The notes beneath the pieces were generated by a model. That model did not search any database, had not been told where the DNA came from, and saw only the letters and a program-made list of their open reading frames with translations. A stretch of DNA of 64,000 bases from Synanceia verrucosa (Eukaryota; Chordata; Actinopteri; Perciformes; Synanceiidae). The position numbers were made by a program, and so were the translations under genes. Positions 27,901 to 42,580 of the stretch are shown piece after piece. Position 1 is the first letter of the stretch. Each line of letters begins with the position of its first letter. The DNA lies in contig CM056562.1 of the NCBI GenBank assembly GCA_029721515.1, positions 14,603,335-14,667,334 of the forward strand. Reading direction: 5' to 3'.

Positions 27901-30900
27901 CCGGGTTCGAATCCCAGGCCCGGGGCCTTTCTGTGTGGAGTTTGCATGTTCTCCCCGTGTCTGCGTGGGTTCTCTCCGGGTACTCCGGCTTCCTCCCACC
28001 ATCCAAAAACATGCATGGGGATTAGGTTAATTGGCTAATTTAAACTGACCGTAGTTGTGAATGTGAGTGGTTGTCTGTCTCTATGTGTGCTGTGATGAGA
28101 TGGCGACCTGTCCAGGGTGTCCCCTGCCTTTCACCCTAAGACAGCTGGGATAGGCTCCAGCCCCCCCCTCCAATCCTATGAGGATAAGAGGTAGATAATG
28201 GATGGATGGATGGATGGACATTCTCTGTGAGTTTTATTATCATTATTCAATTAAATGTGCACGAACACCTTGGATCAGGCAGCAAAGTTCACCCTTGACA
28301 AGTCTAAAAATAAGCAAGGATTTATGTTATTACAAAAAATTTTTACTACTTTTGTCGCATTTTGATTCACTCTTACCTTCCAAAGTGTAACTCTGTACAT
28401 AGGTAGGATAATGACTGGTAATGTCCAAGCTTTGTCAGTGCGTACCTGCTGCAAAACATCTCTCTTATTTTGAAACTCCTTATCATAACCGTAACAGTTC
28501 CCGTAGATTGAAAACATGAAGAAAATGATGGTGGATCAGGTTGTCCAACATTACAACAGAAACATCTGCAGTGTCACACTAGTGTTGAGATGGTAATGTT
28601 GGCGTGAATGTGCAGGAGGTCTCTGCCTTTTCAAAGGCAGTTCACCTCAGAGAGAAAAACAAGTGATACAGAGCCAGGCTGTTAGCGTAGCGAGCGGGGC
28701 ATGTTGCTGCATCAGAGCCCAACTCTCCTACCCTGCCAGGGGAAGGACCAGGCCAAGCCAAACCAAGCCAAACATCTGCTCCTGGTTAGAGGTGTTGGCT
28801 GCTGCCATTCAAAGCAGAGGTTCAAAACCTCAGGCCAAGGTTCCACTTGGCCTCCTCTTGCCTGGGCCACTGCAAGCAGTCCTATACGTTCCCTGAGGGA
28901 ATGTAGGAAAATACCACCGAAAATTCAATTCCACTTTTCCTTTCCGTGCTTCACTCCTCTGACCGAGGCAAATTTCATTACACACTTATGAACTCATAAA
29001 ATGCCTTCAATAACATACCACACAATAGAGTTTCAGAGCAAAGGGGCTTGGAGGGCAACCAGCTAGAAGAGGTGCCTCAGTGCATGAGACCCAGTCGTGA
29101 GTCTGGTCCAGATACTGTACGTCTTTTTTTCTTCCATCTTTTCTTCCTTCTTACTTTTCTCTTCATGACACATAAACAGCTGTGCATTACACTTAAGACA
29201 TGAATTGAATATGTTCAGTGATGTTGACACGTTTGCAATGCAGTGAGATCCTGGAGCCCACAGGTGGTTATTTGACTGGGACCCCAATAAACTTTTTTGA
29301 CAAAGCTCTTGTTTGACATCAAATTCCAAATCAGATGTTTGGATTTATATTCAAAGCAACATTTCTGTAATATGTATATTTTTTAGAACATACAACAAAA
29401 TCTCTATTTATATTCTCCTTTCACTCAGTTAAGAGTACGAACATAACAGGACTTTGTCATGTGTGTGGCGGTGATATTATTTTTTCAGCATGAGCACGTC
29501 CTGGATGGTAAATCATCATTGGATCATCATCATCATGAGGAGCAAGCATCGATCAGTGGCCACATGACTTTAATTAGCAAGCTCTGAATGTTGAAATGAA
29601 ATCTATGAGGCGATGACTTGCTGCAGAGACATTTAGGGCGTTTTCACGCCCTAAATGTAAAAATGTGCCTTCTTTAGTCCGGTTGAATCTAATCCTGGCG
29701 TGTTTACCCCCTTGGTGCAGTTCGTTTAGGAAGGTGTGAACACATCAATCACACTCAGGTGCAGACCAAAACAACTGGACCGAGACCCCGTTGAAGAGGT
29801 GGTCTCGGTCCGGTTCCAAATGAACTCTGGTGCAGTTTGATTGTGGTGAGAACATGATCCAACCTCGATCCGACCCCACTTGTTGTCTCTATTCAAATCA
29901 GTGCTTAAGAGGTGAAGGCTGGGGTGAAGACCATACCTGATCAATCTGTGGAAATATTTTCGGATGATGATCATGTCACAGTCGAGGAGATTAATGTGCG
30001 CCTCCTCCTGAGCTGTCTTGATATGCATCGGCGGCGACTCCAGTGCATCATGACATTATTTTCCAACCTCAGCCTTGCCTCATTTTCAAACTGTACCGTT
30101 TGCCCACAGTGCAAATGACGTAATACACGATGACCACTGAAAAGTAGCTCTCTGGAGTCTGCTCTTCTTTGTTTACTTCCGAGAGTTTTCCCACGAGGAA
30201 ATTCCGACCAATTAGAGAGCAGTTTCCTTGGGCATCACACATTTTGGTCTTGTGAATGCTGCTGTGTGAACACAAACCAAACTCGAGGCAACATTGTAAG
30301 AAGTTGGTCCCTGATTCAGTCCAGAGCAAACGCACCATCGGTGTGAAACCGCCCTTAGTGCCTCACAGTGACTGAGACATGAATCTCATCAGTGTACAAG
30401 ACAGATGCCTGGATGGTTAGAAAATGCTAAGTCAGTACTTTTTGTTCACAGCAAGGTTTTTTTATTTATTTATGATTTTAATGCAGATTTGTAGTTCATA
30501 ATGAAGCATTATCGGGGAGAAAACAGTGTGCTTTCCCTGGACGTGCTGATAACGAGTTTACTGCATCCTTTTAGATCTGAATGCCTCAGAGACACAGGAC
30601 ACTTAGGCAGCAACATCACTGAATGTTTTAAATGTGTTGCACTGCTTAAGTGATGAAAGCCCATAAAATAGATGACATATTTTCCCTGTCATCTTGTAGC
30701 CATACATCAGCCGGCATCTAATAAAATATACAAATAAAAGCCCAAAGCACCAATTACTGGATACTTAAGCCAATTAACAAAAAAAGAAACAAAGAGAAAC
30801 TTTGGCAAATGCGAAAGAAAACAATTTGGTCACACATCTAACATTAAGCTTCCATTACCCCTCTAATGAGCCAATAAACTTTTCGGAGGTGACTGATCTT

Positions 30901-33684
30901 CAGATGTAGCCAAACCGCTATCTGTTGGTCTCAGTAAAAGTAGGTTACCATCCTAACAGCCAAGACTAAACTGGCTTCCATATGTGTCCGGCCAAGTTTC
31001 TAGCAAACTTTTAAAGATTTACAAACAAAGCAATCCCCAAATTCTGACAGAGATGTGGGTTCTGACTGTTAAAAGCTCTGTCTGACCGAAAAAACACACA
31101 GCCCACCAAGCTTCTCTCACTTCAGTTTACAACATTTTTTTGATCTGACACAAACAAGGGTAAAAAAAGACACTCTGTGATCCATCACTACCTAAATCTG
31201 TTGAGCAATCAACATCTTTCACAACAAAGCAAGACATTTCTGCCATGAAGTTTCCCTTTAAGACGTTTCCTGGAACTCTGTGTTATATTGTTTATATATC
31301 AGGCTTGTTTGTTATTTGGCTGTTTGTTTGTCAAACTCAGCATTGATCCATTGTTTCTGAAGACAGCTGAGCACCTTTAGGATGACATTTCTAAAAAGAA
31401 ACAGGAAATCAGGTCCTTGTCTGGATTTTTATACAGGCGCATGTAGGGGGTGAGCACACATGTGCCAACGGAGTCAAAATTCTCCCATATTTCTCTCAAT
31501 TTATGATATAATTTTAACTTTTTGTTAGCTCAACCTGTTCCTGGCACTGTACAGTGTGCATTAGCCCTACTGTCACACAACAATACTGAACAATGCATTA
31601 ATGAGCTGAACTGGGTTCAGTGCACATCAACATGCAGAAGCAAAAGTTTAGCTTTGCTCGGGGCAGCTAAGAGCAAACATGTTTGCAGAGTGCAGTGGTG
31701 CCGTTTAAAGACCTTCAGTGAGAGATGGAGAGAAAAATGGAAACAAATAAAACAAATATGTTATATATATATGTATATTTATGCCAGAGATTTAAGAAAC
31801 TTCACATCAAGTTAAGCAACAAATTATAATATAATAAATTTAAGTAAATTAAAAGTGTGTCTGTTGAAATAAAATAAATTCTGTTATAGAGAAATTTGCT
31901 ATTTTATTCTTTAAACATCACCAGATTTTTTTTTTTTTAATTTATTTTTGGGCGGGGGGAGAAGACCCAGATCCTTTGAAATTTTTCTTAAGGAGGTCTC
32001 AACTTTAGCAAATATGGGTGAGCAAGAAAGATAATTCATGAGCTGAAAATTTGCTGATAAAGGTCACATGAATATAAACTAGTTACCCCCGACCCGTTTA
32101 TTATTCCAGATGCTTATGTGGCTTTTCTCACCAGTTTGCTACGTGCTTCAGCTGTAGTTGCGCATGGTGATGCATATGCATGTTGCATAACAAGAATTTG
32201 ATAGAATAAATGAGGCAGTTCATTCACTTTGCAAATATATATAGTTTTTTTTGAGTTGTAACATACAGATGTTTTCAGCTCACACGCAGAATAATGAGGA
32301 AGCAGCTCCTTCATGAATCCCTCAGAGGCACATATGCATCCTTGTTTCATGTGAGGGTCAGAGGTCATTCACAGCCAGGAGCGCTGCCTTTGGAGCAGGT
32401 AGAGCTTTACTCTTTTTCTCAGACCTTCAACAAGGATGGACATGTTTTCTCAATTATTATGTTTTTTTTTTCTCCTCATAGATAACAATGTAAAATGCAG
32501 TTAAAGAAAATCAGCTCAGAATGATTTTTTTAATTGAATGAAATACAAACATGCATAAAAGCATAGTCACATTAAAAAATATGCACTTTTACATAATTAA
32601 TATCTAACTGTTGTGTTTCCATCTGTTAGCGTCAGAGGTAACCAGAAATTGAGAGAAGGATAGCGGCTTGTTTTTTGGAAAAAAAATCCTTTTTATTAAA
32701 GATGTTTTCTTAAGAGAGCTCTGTCGATGTTATTGGTGCTCTGAGGCTGTTCGGGAGTCTAACAAGTGTGAAGCTACTGAACCCTGAGCACTTACAGCTT
32801 TGCTCAAACTTGAAGGCCGTTTTACGCCACAGGTGTTGGAAGGGTCGAAGGGTCTGAAGTGCCAGAGCTGGCTGGGATGGTAAAGAGATCAGAAAGAAAC
32901 TGACCACAGTGTATGCTGGTCCCATATGAGTAAAAAAGTGTTTTTTGTCACTATTATTTAATTTCTCATGCTCTGCATCCAACCTTTCCCTTCCCTCTCG
33001 CCTCGCTTTTAATCTAACTTTGTTCCCTTTCGCTCTTGTTTTCCCATTTTGAGGGCTGAGAGCTGCTCTGTAAATCCCCAACTCAGCAGGACACTGCAGA
33101 GTGATAGATGGCCCCTGACAAGGTCCAACACAATCCAACAAGCCATATGCTGCGAGTGAAAAAAGGGAAGAATTAAAGAGGATTCACAAGTGGCCAGAGG
33201 AGAAACACGCCAAACTCTTATGCAAGCACCCTTTTCTGGACAGTAATATATGGCTTTGACAGTGAGATGAATGTCCACGATCCTGGCTGCCATTTCCTCT
33301 GTTAAGTAGGGAAGAAGCATCTAATTGATCAAACAAATTACTCAAACTATGACAGCAAACAAATCTATCATGTTGATACAAACTAGATGAGGGGCAGATT
33401 ATGGTGGAGAAAGGGGAATGATGCAAAACTTATCTCAGAAAAATAATGATTACATTTAACATTATGTTATCATTACATGGACTTAATATCTAGGAGATAC
33501 ACTTACAAGGTAGTCTCACACACACACAAACACACACACAAGCATAAATAAGGGATGACAGCCTGAACGTCAAATTAAGGAAATAAAGTGTGTCTCGCTG
33601 GTAATGAAGGAGGCATGTTTCCCCTCAGGATAACAACTTCATCTGGACCCATACAGAGCTGACGCTGACACACACACACACACG

Positions 33685-33721
<37 letters not shown>

Positions 33722-36700
33722 CCATCCCTTTGGTATGAACTGGCTCAGAGCAGTCAAGAACACTGTGCCATGATTTGAAATTTGACACAAAACGTATGTT
33801 TTCTGGAGTCCTCAGGAAAATGTGGAAGTTGGATGTCATGCCAAACAATCATAAGAGAGAAAAGACTGCTTTCAAACATTTCCCATGCGTCAGGCTATTA
33901 AAATGACATTCGTTTGCAGGTTGCTGGCACTTGTCTCGGGGCATATTGCAAACACATGGGGCTACATGTTATGTCCATCCATGAGTTAAACACTCTAGGT
34001 ATTCTTTCAATCATAGAAAAGCAGACACGACTGGATCTGTGCAGGCCATGTGGAGAAAGTGACGAGGAGAAAACAGGCAATGTAGCAATCAAGAGTTTCT
34101 CATGCTGAGCCGACATCACTGCTGCTGATCACTGTGAACTGACAGGTGAGGCTGAAAACATGGCATGTCGTAAATTCAGTCAAACACACACAGGATATAA
34201 GGTCCTGAGATTTATTGTATTCACATTCTGATGGATCTCCATTGTCCGATGCTACTTTTACTACTACTACAACTAATACTACTACTCCAGCATGGTATTC
34301 AAAGAGGATTCAAAATTAAACAAAATCCCTACCCTACATTATGTAACTTAAAAATTGTAACACTATTTCTTGATACATTTTTTGTCTTCTTAAGAAGTTT
34401 TATTGGTAATTGAAAATGTTGGATGAGCTTTGTTGTCAAGAATATTCAAGATTGTATGTGCTCAATGTACTAGTATGACAGCCAATTAATTATGTAATAG
34501 TAACATGCAGGGTCTGATATTAACAGCTGCCTGAATGCCTGGGCCAAGTAAAAAAAAAAAAAAAAAACACAGATTGGGAGAGCAGAGCCGACTGATTTTT
34601 TTTTTAGCTGTCTGTGATTCTTTATTGGTACGATAATTTGATTTTGGTTTGGCACTGATTTACAGCTGGTGATGATGGTTAAGAAGATGATCTATTGAGT
34701 AACATGGTGTCTGATTTATTTAAAAAAATGTAAAAAAAAGAAAAAAAAACAACCTTTCAGTACTGTGAACTTAGTTCATGAACGAGTTCATTCTTCATTC
34801 TCATGTGCGTGAACTGAACTTGTTCATTTTAAGTATGAACTGGCACAACACTGGTGATCGTGTGTTAAGCAGGTGGCTCATCTGTTCAGACGGCAAGAAG
34901 GGTGTAACTGCTATTGATCAAATGTGAAATAGCAATAAATACTCCTTTCTGAAGGAGGAAGTGTTGTGTAGTGTTGTATACAGTCATCAGGAAATGTATT
35001 TTAGTAAAATATAAGTCATGACTGAAACTATGTGCCACAGAGCAAGAAAAAGAAGGTCTTAGACAGGGCAAGTAAGAATTTAGATGGGGAATGTAGATTT
35101 GAGAAGTAGTTGCCCAGCAGGGTAAGTAGCAAAAAACACCTTAATAATGGATCCTGACATGTCACGGTACTTGTCAAATTAGTCACCCTCCTCATTTGTT
35201 GTGCTATGGATTCATGGTGTATGGTTTATTGTGTTAATGGTGGAGAACAATTAGAAAACCGGATGTTGGCTCAACAGGATTTTTTTTTTGCCTTGGCGTG
35301 TCTTTCCAAAAGACCTTTAGGCATTCTATCATTTCAAATGGCTTGAAAAATAGTTGATATTGCTGCCGTAAATGTGGAAAATAAATCTAGGTTAGGGCTG
35401 AGCTCTGAAGGCTTGAAACGTCTGGCTCCACCCCGGTAAAGAAGACACCATGTAGTGTGCTGCCAGGCTTTGTTCTGGATCTGAGTCTTTTCTGCTGAGT
35501 ACATGAACACGAGTAATCTAATCATGCAAGCTATTTAAAGAATGATGCTTATTAGAGATGCACTTAAAAGCAAACATGACTTTAAACACAATTGTGCTAA
35601 ACAGATCCATATGGTGGCTGAGAGGGCAAATGCAACCGACTGAATCCTTGTAAACCACAAATGTGTGATGTTATATCTTTACTGCAGGGAAGTTTAGTTG
35701 TAGAGAGGTTTTGAGTAAAAATGCAAAACAAATTCATGTCTTTTCTCACACAGATGGATATCAATGGATGAGATACAATTTAAGTCAATTCACTGTGCAA
35801 AAAGTTCATTAGTAAAGTGTTCGTTTTTCCATCTCTGCCGGGTGGGTCTGGCTCTAATGGCTGGACTCAGACGACCATTGTCTTTGGTGTTCCACCACTT
35901 TATGCCAAGATTTCATCATGCCAGCAGTCTTTTATGCTATTTTCACACCACTCCTTTTAATGCGTCATCAGTTTGTTGGCATCATACCGTAAATAATTTG
36001 CCATGAAACCCTAAAACCGAACTGAGCAGAGATTAAATTCAATTTGCAGAGGAAAGCCCAGCTGATTTAAAAGACAAGTTCATATTTCATTACAGGCTTG
36101 TCTTAGATTTAGTTCAGTTCGCTTTGTTCCAGTTGTATCAGCACTTTCTGTTTATGTGTGATCACAGATTAAGTCAAGTAAAGTCAATTTTATTAATCTA
36201 GCTCAATATCACAAAATTTACCTCAGAGGGCTTTAAAATCTGTACAGGCTATGACTCCCCCTGTCCTCACATCGACTGAGGAAAAACTCCACCAAAAAAT
36301 AATTTTTAGCATGCCATGTACACTAAATTTCAAATAAAAAAAAATACTTAATCCATACACAATTATTCAGTTAAAATCAATTGTTCATAACTAAAATATA
36401 GAATATTAACAGAAAATGCAACAGAGATAAATAGGGATGTCCTGATACAACTTTTTCACTTCTGATACTGAAATACCGATATTGCAGCCTTGAGTATTGG
36501 GCGATACCAATATTGATCCTACAGAATATCAGCAGGAATCATACATGTTTTTATTACTTATTTTTAGCATGGAATGTTAGAAAAGGCTTGATCAAGTTCT
36601 ATTACTCAAATGGGTTACATCAATTTTAACCTTAAAAATTATAATATTCTACAATTGCATAAAATAAATAAAAATAAATTAGAAGACACTTAAATAATAA

Positions 36701-39700
36701 CCTCAATAAAACCAATAAAAACATCGGGAATACTCTACACTTGAATAGAATAAATAAAAATAAATCAGATGACCCCAAAAGTGCTGATATCGGAGATTTT
36801 AGATGCAGGCCGATATAATCCGATGCTTGTTTTTTTTGGACCGATATCTGATATCAATATTGGATTGGGACACCCCTTGACATAAATGATAAAACAATAC
36901 ATATAATTACTAATTTGTCAAGTGAGAGATGAATAATTTGCAACCACTGTTCGAGAGCACTTGATGACATTGCAAAGCTTAATGTTTTTGTATAAAAAAA
37001 CAGCATATCGTGTTTCAGCTCTCCTCAGTCATTGGCAGAAACACACACCAGGTTTCCAGGTCTTTTTCTTCAAAAAAAAAAAAAAAAAAGAAGCACAGCA
37101 ATGCAAACTGTCATGCAGTCCGTTGTGTGCAAAAAGCACACACACCACCTTTAATGTTCTTTGTTTTACATTACATACTGCACATGTCCAATAATATCAT
37201 TATGGATATCAACCAGACTACATTCATTCTCCTCCCGTGACGGCAACTGGCTGCACTGATGCGTTGCAGTGTGAAACTTGGCAGGAGAAACTCATAAATC
37301 CGTATTCAGCAACGAATGGACAGCTGCAACACCGAAAACTGAATCCATCACAATTCACACCTTGTGTGTGAGTGTGTGCACACATCCACTGAGCGGATTT
37401 TAAACAAAGGAGACAAGACGGATGCTGAAGGAATGATTTGACTTCTTTCTCACTGAAGAGGTTTGAACATGAGGGCAAGGAGAGAGCGGATAAAAGGCTG
37501 GGAGGAGTCATGTGGCAGAACTAATACCAAAGATGGGGTTTGTTTCCCACTCCTGCAAGAAAATATGTTTTGATTTTTTCAAATGAGTAAAGGCCCTCTG
37601 ACTATACGCAGCTGTGCCAGTTTGTTTTGATGAAAACATTTCCAAGCCATTCACAGATGTTCAGTAAAATCCCCTCTCTGTGCCTGCTCCTAATGTTTGT
37701 CTTCCCACATTTTAACCTTCTGCTCTCCACGTCTTGTTTAGTGACTCATAACGAGTTTTGTCGTGGACATGAATTTCCATTCAGTCCTCTCCATTATTGT
37801 ATTACCAAAAGTGCTCATTGGAATTCTGATGTGATAACTGAGCCAAAGCAATGCCAAAATATTGAAATATGTGCTCTTTAGTTACATCAAGTGTACATGC
37901 TGTAGTTTTTCAGGCAGAGCAAAGTGGAGCTCTGCAGCGAACTACGATGCTACAAACTTAGCAGGAAAGCATTCACTGTGCTCATTTGATATTTCCTGCC
38001 ATAAATTCACACATGCATAAACCTTTTCTCCTTCACACAGCAACTCAACACTGGACAATTCTGCAAAAGCTACGTTCAGTGACAACATTCACAGCAACAT
38101 TTTCTTTGTTCTTGCTTTCCACAGCATCGGTGCATGCCAACCTAGAAATGGTTCGGTTGGACAGAGACTGTGGGCATGGCTAATAATATGATTTTGTTAG
38201 GTCTACAGAACTGAAACAGTTGGTTAAAGATTGTGTTGGCGGTTAATAAAAAGACGAAAGTTACTGTGACATAAAAGTCAGTTGCGCTACGCGGAATCAC
38301 TGTCCATCGTGAGCTCCTGTTAATGCCTGAACACACATCCTGGAGGTCAGCACACTTTGGTTACAAACATTATCTACAAAACGTGGTGGAAAATCAGAGC
38401 ATACCACTCTGTACTCTGGCTCAGCAGTGTGTAGCCACTTGAAAGTGACGGCCTTTCTCCGTTGTACTTGCACATTTGTTGTGAAAGCAGAGTTACATTA
38501 GTATTGCTTCACACTTTTCTATTTTGTCATTCTTCTCACGTTTCCTTTCTGTGGAGCCCTGTAGCTCTGAATGAGAGGCTTCTGGCTGCGACCGCTGCAC
38601 CTCTGTGGCAGTTCAAAGAAAGATTCTCAGGTATTAGTGTCTAGTGTGCTCTCTAATGCCAAACAACTGATTAGAAACTGTAAACATTTGTGTCACTTGA
38701 TACGACACACGTGAGATCAGACTGAGAAAGAGGGGAGTCTGAATCATGATGTCAGCCTGCATACCTTCTGCCTCATCACAACGCTGACATTTGGCTCATC
38801 TGACATTAAAAGTGACTCTTACCAAATATCAACAGAACTATGACCTAGCAGCGGATCACCTGGTGTGATGACAAACCAGCCTTCTGCATCTTTTTAATGC
38901 CTTTATGTCACTACCATCTATAAAAGCACTCAAAAAGTCCCCGACACACACATTACTCTCTCTCTCTACTCTGAGCTACAGTTTCAGCAGGAAAATCCAC
39001 TGATTTCACTGACTGCTATGTTTACTCTCACATACAGAAAACCACAAATTTCAAGAACAACCAGCTATTTTGAAGTTCAGATTGTTGCAGAAATTTTATT
39101 AACCTGGATCTGTCCCATTAGTTAAAATCCTGCCTCCAATTTAGGTTACAGCAGCTCTATAAGGAGATGTCCTACTTAGCCCCTCCGTCTCGTCCAGATG
39201 GCTCCTCTTTCCAATCCCCCCCTGCACTGATGTCCAATAGCTGCCTGTGTCCAAAAAGCCAAAGAACTGGCCCAACGACAACATGACTTCAGTTTCAAAG
39301 TCTCATTCAACCTCCAATTAAAAATCCCCAATAAAGCCGTGCAGCTCTTTTGCTCCAATTGATTAAATCATGTATCGTTTTCAGTTGTGCACAATCTATC
39401 ACCTGAAAATCAAAGAATACATTTACGAGACAAATCCTTGATGTTTCCAACAGAAATAGCAAAATAAGTTTCCTCTGTCTCATGAGCAGCTGCAGTCCAT
39501 ATAACTGAAAACATCCTATGTTTGACTATTGCTTCTCCAGTTTCTGTTTTGGGAGGGTTTTCTTCTTGTCTGTGTGTGCTCAAATATTGATCGGCTGCCT
39601 TAGACTACAAGAATAACATAGTATAGGAATTCCTAAATTAAGCTGTGTTTGTCTTTTGAGCCTTAGACACATGGACGAGGCCTTTGAGGTCACAAGTTGA

Positions 39701-42546
39701 ACGGCCTGATCGCCTCTCTTTCTCTGAAGTGTCAAATAAACATAGGCCGTTCACATGAAGTCATAATATACACAGCTAAGCTAACAGTAAACATGGGAGA
39801 GAAAATGAGGGAGAGGTGTTAAGGCATGGACAAGACGGACCTGATGAAGAGAGGAGAGAAGTGACGCCTGATGGAGGGACATGCTCCGACAGAGAAAAGC
39901 TACATGACCCTGACCATGACTTTGCCTGAGCTTGAGGTATTTTCACAACATGATTCCCCAGCTCAACATGTGTGTGTGTTAACTCAGAGTGGCTCCATTA
40001 TTGATAGCTCTAATAAGCCTAGGTCAAAGGTCAGACAGTGGTGAGTGGAAAAGGATGGAGAGAGAATGTTAAAGGTCCTTTAAAACACCTTCTGCCTTCT
40101 CACACACTCTATGAATCTGGGCTGATTGTTACCAGACCGTATTTAAACACATCCCTAATGCCTCTACGCCCCCGTTACTCTCCGCCACAGACGTGTGAAG
40201 CACAGATTCTAGTTTACACAACACGCTTAGAGTTCAACTGAGTGTAATAATGAGACCACAACACAAACATGTTCACACCGTCAGGGCTTTTTCAGCATCA
40301 TCAGTGCTTATTCTGGTGAGTTATATTTAAACTGTTAATGTATCAGTAAGTTAGGTTCCAACAGAGACCAATTTTTATACTATGAAAAGAGCAGCTGCTC
40401 CACCTTCACAACCAAGCTCAGAAAAATAGTCTTCAGACTTTTAAATAACATTTCCCATGGGGAGAGAAGAGTGTTTCTGTGAGAATACTTCACAGTAAAT
40501 CTGCTTTGGGTAAATACCGTCCTTCAGCTTGGGCTTCATCCCTCACTCCCAGCCATCCAGTGTGATAACAACTATGGCACCTGCACAAAAACAGCACGCC
40601 ACCACCCTCAACTCCACTTCGACTCCTTTAATAGGAACCATCACTCCAGGAGTTCACACTTAAAAAAGACTGAATCCTCCACAGGACCTAAATCAATTAG
40701 TAAAATTAGGCAAAAATGTCTTGTGTGTGGGAAAACAACATTAAGTGATGATTCACTATTGCTATATGTTTTATTGTATCAATATTTTCAACTTATATGC
40801 TATCCTCTTGACACCTGTCAAATCAGTTTAAATATCTACACCTCAATTTTAGGAATCAGTAAGTTGAGTCTGTCAAAACAGTGGAAGCTTAAAGAAACTA
40901 TGCATCTGATCATCAATAAACTATTGTCCTGTTTATTTTTACTTGACTATCCCCGAGAAGACTGTAGGCCTCCACACTGAGGCTGAGCAAGTGGTAACAT
41001 TCTCTTTGGGACAGGAAGCAGCAGGGTTTATGGGAAATGTGGTCTTAATTTTGAAAGACATTAATGCTATACCACATGTGAGACAGAGGCTAGTTGTCTC
41101 AGCCATGTTTTTATTAGTTATTATATATTATTTTCACCAAAATATACCACTATTTAGACCACAGTTACACTTATTATAAAACCTTTGATAAGGTTATTAA
41201 AATATTGTATGTTAATTTCAATTCTGTCTTTTCACGGTCTTGAAAGATGTTGTGATGTGTTATCTTTTATGAATGAAATACAATGTATGTCTCTGTTTCC
41301 CTGACCATCATAGCCTCATTAATAATGTTTTTACCTCAACAATTTGAAGATGAGCCAAAAATAAAATATGCTCACATTATCATTTGCAGCATGCTTAATC
41401 AAACAAAAACCATAAACTCAAATGTAAAGGTGTTAAAAATCCCAGAACAACATGGAACATCCTAGTTCCCACAGTGACAAAATTAAAGACAGCAAGGTCC
41501 ATAATTTTGCCAAAGTTGCAACACTGCAAGATTAATAACAGGGTGCTATACTGCATGACTCCTGAACTCAATCCTCACACTAGCAGCCCAAATTCTTCCT
41601 CTACATATTTGCCTACATCGATAAATGCAACAAGGCCATGTTTTCACTGTTGCTCTTGAGACTAAGATCTGAAATATGCAGCTGATACATATTCCACAAC
41701 TATCACTCATACGGCACACCAGCGAAGCGCAACCTTGTAAAAACATGGAGACCATATTGCAGAGTTCAGTGGTTTAATGACCAAATATATTAGAGACACC
41801 AACATCTAACTGGGTTCACGTACAGTAGATTTGGATTAAAACCCTGCCCTCCCAAAAAACACTGCTCAACAACTATCTTTTCAAGACACTAAGAGAGGAC
41901 CGCAAATGTGTTTGTTTCTGTTTGAAGAGGCAACAGAGCAGTGAAAACTTGAAGGAGTATTATAGGTATATAGCTCTAATGATGCTGTACCATTTTGTAT
42001 AGGGTTAAACTTGTTGTACTTTTCTTTTACTTGCCTTTGTATTCCTGCTCTATCTTCATAGTATTTCCAACCAATGACCTTTCATTTCTCAGTTCTTAAA
42101 AGACAAACAGCGTTAAATGTCTACAGAGTTAACTGGTCGTTTCTGACTCACTCTCACCCAAGAATCCCCCCAAAAAAACTGCAGTCCCTCATTTACTCTC
42201 TTTTCCTGTAGTTTCACATTTACATCCGAGTCAATCACAGGAACAGATAAGAAACGCAGCCCACCCAAAATCAGGACTGCAGAGTTCCTTCTGCGGTCAG
42301 GTTGAGTCAACTGTAGCTGGTGAAAACGTCAGCGTTCTGTTTACTAGCCTCTGCTGCTGCTCTCCTCTATCCATCCCCACATTCCTCCTTTACAAATTAC
42401 ATTTGTCATTTTGAAAGCTGATGGTTTACACTGGCATGCTTTGAACCTTGTGTTAGTGCAAATACGCATCTACAAGAACGTGCATGACCCACAAAGATGC
42501 ACAACATGTTTCTTTGGATATGAACAGGCACCCAAAACAAAGTACA

Positions 42547-42580
<34 letters not shown>

